Positions 56,707 through 64,000 of a stretch of DNA of 64,000 nucleotides are shown here, piece after piece. The stretch is from an uncultured Bacteroidales bacterium (GTDB lineage: Bacteria > Bacteroidota > Bacteroidia > Bacteroidales > FEN-979). Location: positions 1 to 64,000 of the forward strand of contig CAIRDP010000040.1 in NCBI GenBank assembly GCA_903877385.1, read 5' to 3'. How positions within the stretch are numbered: position 1 is the stretch's first letter; each line of letters starts with the position of its first letter. The position numbers were made by a program, and so were the translations under genes. The notes below the pieces were generated by a model. That model made no database searches, was not told the origin of the DNA, and saw only the letters and a program-made list of their open reading frames with translations.

Positions 56707-58560
56707 ATGAAGCGTTGTATCCTATTGCTTCTCCTCATCCCCCTGGGCCTTTTAGCCCAGCAGACGGGAATTTTACGAGTAGAACCTCCTTTCTGGTGGA
56801 CGGGCTTTAAAAATCCGGCACTGCAGCTTATGGTTTACGGGAAGGATATAGGAAAAACCGGGGTTTCCATTAGCGGGAACAAACAAACAGCAGTCGTGCT
56901 TGCTGCAGTCCACAAGGTTCACAGCCCCGACTACCTTTTTATCGACCTGAAAATCGGGGCGACCTCAAGTCCCGGCACCTTCACCCTGAACTTTACCGAA
57001 AACAATAAAACCCTTGCCACATACAACTATATGCTGAAACCCAGGCAGGCAGGATCGGCCGGGCGTAAGGGATTCAATAATGCAGATGTTGTTTACCTGC
57101 TCATGCCCGACCGCTTTGCCAACGGCGACACCACCAACGACAATATTGCCGGGATGAAAGAAAAAGCCGACAGGTCAAAGCCCGACAGCAGGCACGGAGG
57201 CGACATCAAAGGTATAATCGACCACCTCGATTATCTTAAGGAACTAGGGGTCACTGCCTTGTGGCTGACGCCACTTGTAGAAAACGATCAGCCCGTTTAC
57301 TCCTACCATGGATATTCCGCCACGGATTTTTATAAGGTCGATCCCCATTTCGGCACCAATGAAGACTACGTAAAGCTTTCGGAAGCCATCCACAAGAGGG
57401 GCATGAAGCTGATCATCGATGAAGTGTTCAACCATTGCGGCAGCGAGCATTGGTGGATGAAGGACCTGCCTTCGGAAGACTGGCTTAACCAATGGCCTGA
57501 ATTTACCAGGAGCACATACAGGGCCGGTAGCATCAGCGATCCCTATGTTTCCGAGACCGACAGCCTCCAATTTTCAAGGGGATGGTTTGACAAAACAATG
57601 CCCGATCTCAACCAGAGAAATCCGTATATGAAAAATTACCTGGTACAGAACAGTATATGGTGGATGGAATATGCAGGGATAGACGGCATACGGCAGGACA
57701 CTTACCCGTATCCGTTCAAAGACGCTATGAGCGAATGGGGAAAACGGATGCTTGAAGAATATCCCGGCATCAATATCGTAGGTGAATGCTGGATGAACTA
57801 CCCTGCAACAGTTGCCTACTGGCAGAAAGGCTCAAAGAACCTCGACGGTTTTAACTCCAACCTCCCGTCGGTATTCGATTTTCCCTTACATGACGCGCTG
57901 ATCCAGGCCTTTAATGAAAAAGAAGGATGGAACACCGGGATACTCAGGTTGTATGAGGTCATCTCCCAGGATTTCTCCTACCCCAACCCTATGAATATTG
58001 TCACATTTGCCGACAACCACGATGTGAACCGTTACCTCGACACCCAGAATGATGATGTAAGAAAACTTAAAATGGCCATGGCTTTTATTCTTACCACCAG
58101 GGGAATCCCCGAAATCTTCTATGGAACGGAGTTGCTGATGACCACCGGGGCCGACAAGGGGCATGGTACTATACGAAGGGATGTTCCCGGTGGATGGCCG
58201 GGCGACAGCAGGAACGTTTTCACTGCCAAGGGTCGCAACCAGACGGAAAACGAGATGTACAACTTTATGCACACCCTGCTCGATTACAGGAAGTCAAATA
58301 CAGCTCTCCAGACCGGTAAACTCAGGCATTTCATCCCCTCCGACGGGATTTACACCTATTTCCGTTACAACGGCAAAAGCACCGTAATGGTTGTCATGAA
58401 CAACAATGAGGAGCAAAAGATCCATGAAACCGGGCGCTACAGTGAAATTCTCAGGAACTTCAAATCGGGCAGGGAGATCATCAGCGGCAACCCGGTCACA
58501 GATCTGTCGAAACTAACAATTCCGGCGAAATCGGCTCTCATCATCGAACTGAAACAATAA
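56707..58560 (+). CDS. GH13 alpha-amylase family, neopullulanase/cyclomaltodextrinase-like
   Basis: A 617-residue exported hydrolase. Signal peptide at 1-18 (MKRCILLLLLIPLGLLAQ). An N-terminal Ig-like domain of the cyclomaltodextrinase type comes first (RVEPPFWWTGFKNPALQLMV), then the GH13 barrel with nucleophile Asp331 (GIRQDTYPY), acid/base Glu360 (VGECWMN) and Asp439 in FADNHDVNRY, then a C-terminal beta domain (about 540-617). It fits a periplasmic enzyme splitting maltodextrins or pullulan, similar in role to SusA. ATG 56707 replaces a longer frame to 56668 that overlaps malQ. Confidence 0.92.
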   Translation: MKRCILLLLLIPLGLLAQQTGILRVEPPFWWTGFKNPALQLMVYGKDIGKTGVSISGNKQTAVVLAAVHKVHSPDYLFIDLKIGATSSPGTFTLNFTENNKTLATYNYMLKPRQAGSAGRKGFNNADVVYLLMPDRFANGDTTNDNIAGMKEKADRSKPDSRHGGDIKGIIDHLDYLKELGVTALWLTPLVENDQPVYSYHGYSATDFYKVDPHFGTNEDYVKLSEAIHKRGMKLIIDEVFNHCGSEHWWMKDLPSEDWLNQWPEFTRSTYRAGSISDPYVSETDSLQFSRGWFDKTMPDLNQRNPYMKNYLVQNSIWWMEYAGIDGIRQDTYPYPFKDAMSEWGKRMLEEYPGINIVGECWMNYPATVAYWQKGSKNLDGFNSNLPSVFDFPLHDALIQAFNEKEGWNTGILRLYEVISQDFSYPNPMNIVTFADNHDVNRYLDTQNDDVRKLKMAMAFILTTRGIPEIFYGTELLMTTGADKGHGTIRRDVPGGWPGDSRNVFTAKGRNQTENEMYNFMHTLLDYRKSNTALQTGKLRHFIPSDGIYTYFRYNGKSTVMVVMNNNEEQKIHETGRYSEILRNFKSGREIISGNPVTDLSKLTIPAKSALIIELKQ

Positions 58561-58580
58561 TCTCACAATAAATACACAGC

Positions 58581-59843
58581 ATGCTAGCCTTTCAGAAAAA
58601 ACTCTCGAACATATTTTACCTGCTCATCGGGTTCCCGAGCACGGCCATGGGTTTTGCCCTTTCGATCCAGATCGCCGTTCTCAGCTGGATACTGCGGACG
58701 AAATACAACCTGGATATTGACCAGATCGGTATTGTGTGGGCCGCAGGACCGATTGCCGGCATACTGGGCCAGCCGCTCGTCGGACTGATCAGCGACAAGA
58801 TATGGTTCTGGGGAGGGCGCCGCAAACCATTCATCATTATAGGCGGGATGCTTGCCGCACTGATGATACTTGCTCTTCCGAACATTGCCAGGATCAACGA
58901 TTTCTTCGGCATCGGAAGCATCATGGCCGTGGCCGTAACCGTTGCCCTTACCCTCGACCTTTCGATAAACATCAGCTTCAACCCCACCCGTTCCATCATA
59001 GCCGATGTCACCCCCGACGGGCAACCGCGTACAAAGGGTTATACCTGGATGCAAAGTGTATCGAACCTCTTCGGCAGCGGGGCATACCTCATGGGAGCCC
59101 TTATCAGCAACTACTTCCTGATCTATGCAGGGGTGATCATCGTTTTCCTTTTCTCGATCGGTCCGCTCATCTTTATCGAAGAACCCAGGCAACTTTCGAA
59201 ATCGGCCGAAGATAAAGACAGCAAGCTTAAAACCAAAACCCAGTGGGGCGAGCTGTTCAAACTCTATTTTGCACATGGATTTTCATGGCTGGGAATACAG
59301 ACCATGTTCGTTTATATATTCGCTTTCCTGGAACAGAAAATGCCTTCGATGCAAAATCTTCCCGAAGCCCAGAGGAATGCAAACCTCGGCCAGCTTATCG
59401 GCTGGTCGTTCTTCATACTTAATGCCGTAGGAGCCATCTGGCCGGCCTTCCTCCTTGAACCCATGAGTAAAAGAGTGGGGAGGGTAAGAACCCAGGCTTT
59501 GATGGTGGGGATCATGAGCTTAGGATATTTCGGGATAGTGTTCCTGGCTACGACCCCTTTCATGCTCTATGCCATGATGTGCGTTCTTACCCTGGGATGG
59601 GCAGCCGTGGTGAGCCTTCCCTTCGCCATCATGTCTGAAAAAGTTGATAAAAGCCGGATGGGATTTTTCATGGGCATATTCAACCTCAGCGTCGTTCTTC
59701 CCCAGCTCGTGGCCAGTTTTGCCATGGGAAAGGTGATCAGCCATGCTGCCGACAAATCAATGGTATTTGTCATCAGCGGAGTTTCACTTGCCTTATCGGC
59801 CTTTTTATGGCTGTTTGTTAGTGATAAAAAGAAGTCCGCTTAA
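58581..59843 (+). CDS. MFS sugar transporter (maltose/sucrose type), copy 2
   Basis: A 420-residue carrier with about 12 membrane segments and the loop motif GLISDKIWFWGGRRKPFIIIG, again of the SLC45/GPH-like sugar symporter kind. It shares with copy 1 the loop-motif region and a late segment, MGIFNLSVVLPQLVAS here and MGIFNLFIVIPQVIAS in copy 1, so the two are ancient paralogues. Probable role: import of maltose-type sugars, perhaps of different length from copy 1. It starts 20 bases after the amylase stop. Confidence 0.88.
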   Translation: MLAFQKKLSNIFYLLIGFPSTAMGFALSIQIAVLSWILRTKYNLDIDQIGIVWAAGPIAGILGQPLVGLISDKIWFWGGRRKPFIIIGGMLAALMILALPNIARINDFFGIGSIMAVAVTVALTLDLSINISFNPTRSIIADVTPDGQPRTKGYTWMQSVSNLFGSGAYLMGALISNYFLIYAGVIIVFLFSIGPLIFIEEPRQLSKSAEDKDSKLKTKTQWGELFKLYFAHGFSWLGIQTMFVYIFAFLEQKMPSMQNLPEAQRNANLGQLIGWSFFILNAVGAIWPAFLLEPMSKRVGRVRTQALMVGIMSLGYFGIVFLATTPFMLYAMMCVLTLGWAAVVSLPFAIMSEKVDKSRMGFFMGIFNLSVVLPQLVASFAMGKVISHAADKSMVFVISGVSLALSAFLWLFVSDKKKSA

Positions 59844-59853
59844 CCCGTTTATA

Positions 59854-61029
59854 ATGAAACGATACGGCCCTGCACTGATCCTTCTGCTGATGACGTTTAC
59901 CGCGAAAGCCCAAACGTTTCAGCATTTCCTTGACCGCATCAATGCACTTCCCCCGCCTGAACGTCAGGCTGTTGCCGATAGTTTCATAAAGGTATGCCCG
60001 GCTTTTCCGTTCATTGAAAATGACAGCGTTTCACACTTCATCTATACGGGAACTTCAACATCCGTTGCAATGGCAGGAGATGCCACCCGGTGGAATCCGG
60101 GGCAGAGCTTCAGCCTGATACCCGGTACAAACTTCTGGTACCTTACAACAATCTATGAACCCGATGCAAGACTTGATTACAAGTTTGTCACAGGAGGCAG
60201 CAACTGGATTCAGGATCCAAGGAACCCAAACACCTGCCAGGGAGGTTTCGGCCCTAATTCAGAGCTGAGGATGGGCGGCAATACTCCTCCGCCCGAAGTC
60301 CGGTATTATCCCGATATTCCCCACGGTACTTTCAGGGATACGGTCCTTCAAAGCAATGTCCTGAATAACTCGAGGCTGGTGAGGGTTTACCTCCCTCCAT
60401 CCTACCCTGAGGCAAGGGAATACCCGCTGGTACTTTTCCACGACGGGCTTGAATTTATAAACCTGGCTGCTGCCAACAATGTGCTGGACTACCTCATCGC
60501 CCATAAAATGATCAGCCCTGTAATTGCAGTCTTTGTTCCCCCTGTCGACCGGCAGCCGGAATATGCCGGGACCAGGATTGAGCTGTTCACTTCGTTCATC
60601 ACCACTGAACTTATACCGTTTATCGACCGGAAATACAGAACCAGCCTGGACCCCATGAAAAGGGGAACACTGGGAGCCTCCGACGGGGGAAACATCGCCC
60701 TTTACCTTGGAGTTAAAGCACCTTCATGTTTTGGCAGGATAGCCGCCCTCTCAAGCGATGTGATCGAACCCATAAGCACAGCCTTGGAGAACGGGCCAAA
60801 ACTGAACCTCGACTTTTACCTTGATATAGGCACTTACGATATCGCAGAACTTATCCCCATGGTGCATAATCTCGCCTGGCTGCTTCAATTAAAAGGATAC
60901 TCCTTTACCTTCAGAGAAATCCACGAAGGGCACAGCTGGGGCAACTGGAAGGAGCACCTCAGGCTGCCGCTGATGCAGTTTTTCCCGTTTACCAGCGTGA
61001 TCAATAAAAAGTACAATACCGGTCATTGA
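59854..61029 (+). CDS. Exported esterase (enterochelin-esterase-like) with CBM48-like N-domain
   Basis: A 391-residue exported protein. Signal peptide at 1-20 (ending TAKAQ). Residues about 60-150 look like a CBM48/Ig-like domain (VAMAGDATRWNPGQSF, YKFVTGGSNWIQDP). The esterase domain follows, with nucleophile Ser in LGASDGGN, and catalytic His in HEGHSWGNW. This arrangement is common in Bacteroidota esterases (Fes/esterase D type) linked to polysaccharides. In an alpha-glucan operon it may remove acyl groups or act on another ester. ATG 59854 is preferred over a longer frame to 59743 that overlaps the transporter. Confidence 0.82.
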   Translation: MKRYGPALILLLMTFTAKAQTFQHFLDRINALPPPERQAVADSFIKVCPAFPFIENDSVSHFIYTGTSTSVAMAGDATRWNPGQSFSLIPGTNFWYLTTIYEPDARLDYKFVTGGSNWIQDPRNPNTCQGGFGPNSELRMGGNTPPPEVRYYPDIPHGTFRDTVLQSNVLNNSRLVRVYLPPSYPEAREYPLVLFHDGLEFINLAAANNVLDYLIAHKMISPVIAVFVPPVDRQPEYAGTRIELFTSFITTELIPFIDRKYRTSLDPMKRGTLGASDGGNIALYLGVKAPSCFGRIAALSSDVIEPISTALENGPKLNLDFYLDIGTYDIAELIPMVHNLAWLLQLKGYSFTFREIHEGHSWGNWKEHLRLPLMQFFPFTSVINKKYNTGH

Positions 61030-61066
61030 TGAAACGATTTCAGTAATAACAATTAATGCAGATCTT

Positions 61067-63454
61067 ATGAAACAACTTTCTTTTTTAACTTTCTTTTTCG
61101 GGCTGGCAGTTTTTTTGCAATCCTGCGGATCGGGGACCGACATACCTGTTTCAAAAGAACCTCAAATGCTGAAACTTTCGGCGCCTGTGGTAGTGAACAC
61201 CAACGATTCCACGGTGATTGAACTTGGGGATTATTTCCTTTATCCCAACAAGATAGACTCGTTCTTTACCGATCATTCGCTTACGGCGCGAATTACAAGT
61301 GATTCCCTTCGGATGATATTGCGTGCTGGAGACCACGGCATCCCCCGGCTGGGCGTTTTGACAGTGTGGTCGAAGGGATTTTCATATTCCATTATGCTTG
61401 AACGTTCCCAAAAGATTAACTACCGCTTTGTATTTAACCCGGGGAACAAAAAGTATAAAAGGGTCCAGATCGCAGGCTCCATGAACGAATGGAACCCTTC
61501 GGCCGGATTTATGTTCCTTAAGGAAGGGAAATGGAATTTTGACCTTCACCTGTTCCCGGGCAAATACCAGTATAAAATTGTTTGTGACGGCAAATGGATG
61601 ATGGACCGCAATAACCCCGACTCGGTGTCGAACAATAACGGGGGATATAATTCCCTTCTGACGATGGGGAACCTGAATCCCCCGGGCCTTCCCGCTTTAT
61701 ACACTCTTGAAGCCGGGGGCAAAAAGCTAAGCCTGGGATTGAAAAACATAGCCGATACTGTATTTGTTCTTTGGGAAAATCATGTTCTCGACAACAGGTT
61801 CTGGAAACAGGACAGCAGCGGGATTACGATCAGCCTGCCTAAAACGGCCTCTTCGTTTGACCGCAGCTTTATAAGGGCCTGGGCCATTAACAAGTCGGGC
61901 ACTTCAAACGAGATCCTGGTACCCCTCAGGAACGGCAAGGTCATCACCGACGCCTCAAAACTCAACCGGGCCGACAGGGAAGCCATGATACTGTATTTTA
62001 TGATGGTCGACCGTTTCCGCGACGGGAACAGGCAAAACAACGCACCCATCATCGATAAGGACATAGACCCGAAAGTCAATTATATGGGGGGCGACCTGGA
62101 TGGCATCACCAAAGCCATAGACGAGGGCTACTTCACAAAACTGGGGGTGAACACACTCTGGATATCGCCGGTGACCCAGAACCCGCTTAAAGGTTATGTT
62201 GAATACCCGGCACCCCACAGGAAATTTTCGGGATACCACGGGTACTGGCCTATCACCCTCACTACGGTCGACACCAGGTTCGGCACGGCGGATGAATTGC
62301 ACAAACTGGTCAGCGAAGCCCATGGAAAGGACCTGAATATCGTGCTTGATTTTGTTTCCCATCATGCCCACCAGGAATACCCGGTATTCAAAGCCCATCC
62401 CGATTGGATCACCGTGCTGGACCTCCCCGGGAAAAGAAAGAACATCAGGCTTTTTGACGAGAACCGGCTTACCACCTGGTTCGATATTTTCCTGCCTACC
62501 TTTGACCTGACCAAACCCGAAGTGGCCAATATGGTTTCAGACTCGGCGGTATTCTGGATCAGGGAATACAATATTGACGGGTTCAGGCATGATGCGGCAA
62601 AGCATGTTCCTGAGAATTACTGGAGAATTTTGAACAAGAAACTTACTCAGCAGGTAGTCATCCCCCAAAAACGCCAGGTTTACCAGATAGGTGAAACTTT
62701 CGGCAGCCGGGAGCTGATCAGGAGCTATATCAACCCGGGCATGCTGGATGCCCAGTTTGAATTCAACCTGTATTGGGATGCAAAGAATGCCTTTGCCATG
62801 GACAATACATCTTTTCGCGACCTCAACTTTTCGCTGCAGCAATCGTTCAGCTATTTTGGCGAGCACAACCTCATGGGTAACATTTCGGGGAACCAGGACA
62901 TGTCGCGTTTTATCTCCTTTGCAAGCGGGGCCCTGGGTTTCACCGAAGACGAACACGAAGCGGGCTGGAAGCGCGATGTTGAAGTAAAGGATACCATTGG
63001 TTACCGTAAGCTGGCTTCCCTGATGGCTTTTAATATGACTATCCCCGGAATACCCGTGATCTATTACGGGGACGAATACGGTATGCCGGGGGCAGGTGAT
63101 CCCGATAACCGCAGGATGATGAAATTCGACAGCCTGAACGAGCACCAAAAACGACAGCTTTCAATAACTTCAAAGCTTGTGAACCTGAGGCGCAACAGCC
63201 TTCCGTTGATTTACGGTGATTTCACGACAATCAAGGTAAGTGAGAAGGTTTTCATCTACATGAGGTCTTACTTTGACAAAGCCGTGATCGTGGTCTTCAA
63301 TAAAGATAAAAATTCAAAGAATATAGTGTTTGACCTTCCCGAAAGGTTCAGCAAGGCAGTATTTACGGCAAACTTTGGAAATAAATTCAACGTAGTACAG
63401 GGGAAAGCAAGTATTTCCCTTGAGGGTAATTCATTTGAACTCTTAAGTAATTAG
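61067..63454 (+). CDS. GH13 alpha-amylase family lipoprotein with CBM48-like domain
   Basis: A 795-residue lipoprotein (lipobox LQSC, Cys20). Residues about 125-205 form a CBM48-like domain (VQIAGSMNEWNPSAGF, YQYKIVCDGKWMMDRNN). The GH13 barrel starts near 305 (ILYFMMVDRFRDG) with nucleophile Asp509 (GFRHDAAKH), acid/base Glu543 (QIGETFGS) and Asp611. The usual N-H-D of region IV is N-Q-D (609-611); I believe this occurs in some Bacteroidota amylases. It likely cleaves starch at the cell surface or in the periplasm, as SusG does. It starts 37 bases after the esterase and ends 1 base before the next gene. Confidence 0.9.
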   Translation: MKQLSFLTFFFGLAVFLQSCGSGTDIPVSKEPQMLKLSAPVVVNTNDSTVIELGDYFLYPNKIDSFFTDHSLTARITSDSLRMILRAGDHGIPRLGVLTVWSKGFSYSIMLERSQKINYRFVFNPGNKKYKRVQIAGSMNEWNPSAGFMFLKEGKWNFDLHLFPGKYQYKIVCDGKWMMDRNNPDSVSNNNGGYNSLLTMGNLNPPGLPALYTLEAGGKKLSLGLKNIADTVFVLWENHVLDNRFWKQDSSGITISLPKTASSFDRSFIRAWAINKSGTSNEILVPLRNGKVITDASKLNRADREAMILYFMMVDRFRDGNRQNNAPIIDKDIDPKVNYMGGDLDGITKAIDEGYFTKLGVNTLWISPVTQNPLKGYVEYPAPHRKFSGYHGYWPITLTTVDTRFGTADELHKLVSEAHGKDLNIVLDFVSHHAHQEYPVFKAHPDWITVLDLPGKRKNIRLFDENRLTTWFDIFLPTFDLTKPEVANMVSDSAVFWIREYNIDGFRHDAAKHVPENYWRILNKKLTQQVVIPQKRQVYQIGETFGSRELIRSYINPGMLDAQFEFNLYWDAKNAFAMDNTSFRDLNFSLQQSFSYFGEHNLMGNISGNQDMSRFISFASGALGFTEDEHEAGWKRDVEVKDTIGYRKLASLMAFNMTIPGIPVIYYGDEYGMPGAGDPDNRRMMKFDSLNEHQKRQLSITSKLVNLRRNSLPLIYGDFTTIKVSEKVFIYMRSYFDKAVIVVFNKDKNSKNIVFDLPERFSKAVFTANFGNKFNVVQGKASISLEGNSFELLSN

Positions 63455-63455
63455 T

Positions 63456-64000
63456 ATGATTATGAAAAGGACGATTATCTTCATTGCAGCAATTCTGGTG
63501 ATCGTGAGTGCATGCAAAACAAAAACGGAATCCGCAGCCAGGGGAGGAAAACTGGTTCACGCCGACTTTACGCGAAATGCAACGATCTATGAAGTTAACG
63601 TAAGGCAATACACTCCCGAGGGCACTTTCAAGGCATTTCAGCAGCATCTTCCGCGGCTAAAGAAGATGGGTGTCGACATCCTCTGGCTGATGCCAGTAAA
63701 TCCCATTGGGATTAAAAACCGCAAAGGGAGCCTGGGAAGCTATTACTCTGTGAAGGATTACCTTGGCGTTAATCCTGAGTTCGGAACTCTCGCCGATCTG
63801 AAGGAATTGGTGAGCAAGGCCCATGAACTGGGGATGTATGTTATTATCGACTGGGTGGCCAACCATACCTCCTGGGATAATGCGCTTATAACCCAGCATT
63901 CCGAATGGTATAAGAAAGATGCAAAAGGAAATATCATAGCCCCTGTTCCCGACTGGACGGATGCTGCGGGCCTGGATTATTCAAAGGAAGGACTAAGAAA
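63456..64000 (+). CDS. GH13 alpha-amylase family lipoprotein (partial, cut by window end)
   Basis: Only the first 181 codons are in the window. It has a lipoprotein signal (lipobox VSAC) and the start of a GH13 barrel: ATIYEVNVRQYTPEGTFKAF, LPRLKKMGVDILWLMPVNPI and IDWVANHTSWDN (region I). The catalytic residues lie beyond the end. ATG 63456 and ATG 63462 are both possible; the first is 1 base after the preceding stop. It is the third GH13 enzyme of the operon. Confidence 0.88.
   Translation, partial: MIMKRTIIFIAAILVIVSACKTKTESAARGGKLVHADFTRNATIYEVNVRQYTPEGTFKAFQQHLPRLKKMGVDILWLMPVNPIGIKNRKGSLGSYYSVKDYLGVNPEFGTLADLKELVSKAHELGMYVIIDWVANHTSWDNALITQHSEWYKKDAKGNIIAPVPDWTDAAGLDYSKEGLR

Overview
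The window reads as a chromosome segment of a Bacteroidota bacterium, most likely a Bacteroidales or related anaerobe known from a metagenome. The evidence is a SusC/SusD pair, three proteins with type IX secretion (T9SS) C-terminal sorting domains, BACON and DUF3078 domains, a eukaryote-type branching enzyme, and promoter matches to the Bacteroidota consensus (TTTG at -33, TAnnTTTG at -7). No rRNA gene, complete tRNA gene or CRISPR array was seen.

Layout. (1) 1-7950 looks like the right end of an integrated phage-like element read leftwards: a small-terminase candidate, a large terminase, a 1310-residue primase-helicase fusion and two duplicated small helix-turn-helix genes. The left edge carries what looks like the first codons of an IS110-type transposase. 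The right border is probably near 7929-7950, where a tRNA-3'-end-like stretch is followed by a plus-strand terminator; the intact tRNA and the integrase would lie outside the window. (2) 8050-15391 encodes two hybrid histidine kinases, one with about 11 PAS modules. (3) 15814-20611 is a SusC/SusD pair. (4) 20635-36433 is a mixed region: a T9SS beta-propeller-like repeat protein, an exported nitroreductase-like protein, two lipoproteins (one related to SAM hydroxide adenosyltransferases but with altered catalytic positions), an Rh-type ammonium channel, a GH3 beta-glucosidase with PA14, an acyl-CoA synthetase, a DUF5703 protein, a TMTC-like membrane protein with TPRs and an exported isochorismatase-like hydrolase. 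(5) 36630-46966 holds two very large T9SS-secreted proteins, a DUF3078 outer-membrane protein and a small membrane protein. (6) 46971-64000 has a membrane hybrid kinase divergent from an operon of at least nine genes for alpha-glucan metabolism: branching enzyme, two sugar MFS transporters, a prolyl-oligopeptidase-like protein without its nucleophile, 4-alpha-glucanotransferase, three GH13 amylase-family proteins (the last cut by the window end) and a CBM48-like esterase.

How it works together. The last operon can take maltodextrin or starch fragments from extracytoplasmic hydrolysis through inner-membrane import to cytoplasmic rearrangement and glycogen-type storage. It has no SusC/SusD of its own in the window. 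The kinase 46971-50024 is its nearest candidate regulator, but has no DNA-binding output domain. The phage-like block is functionally separate from the rest.
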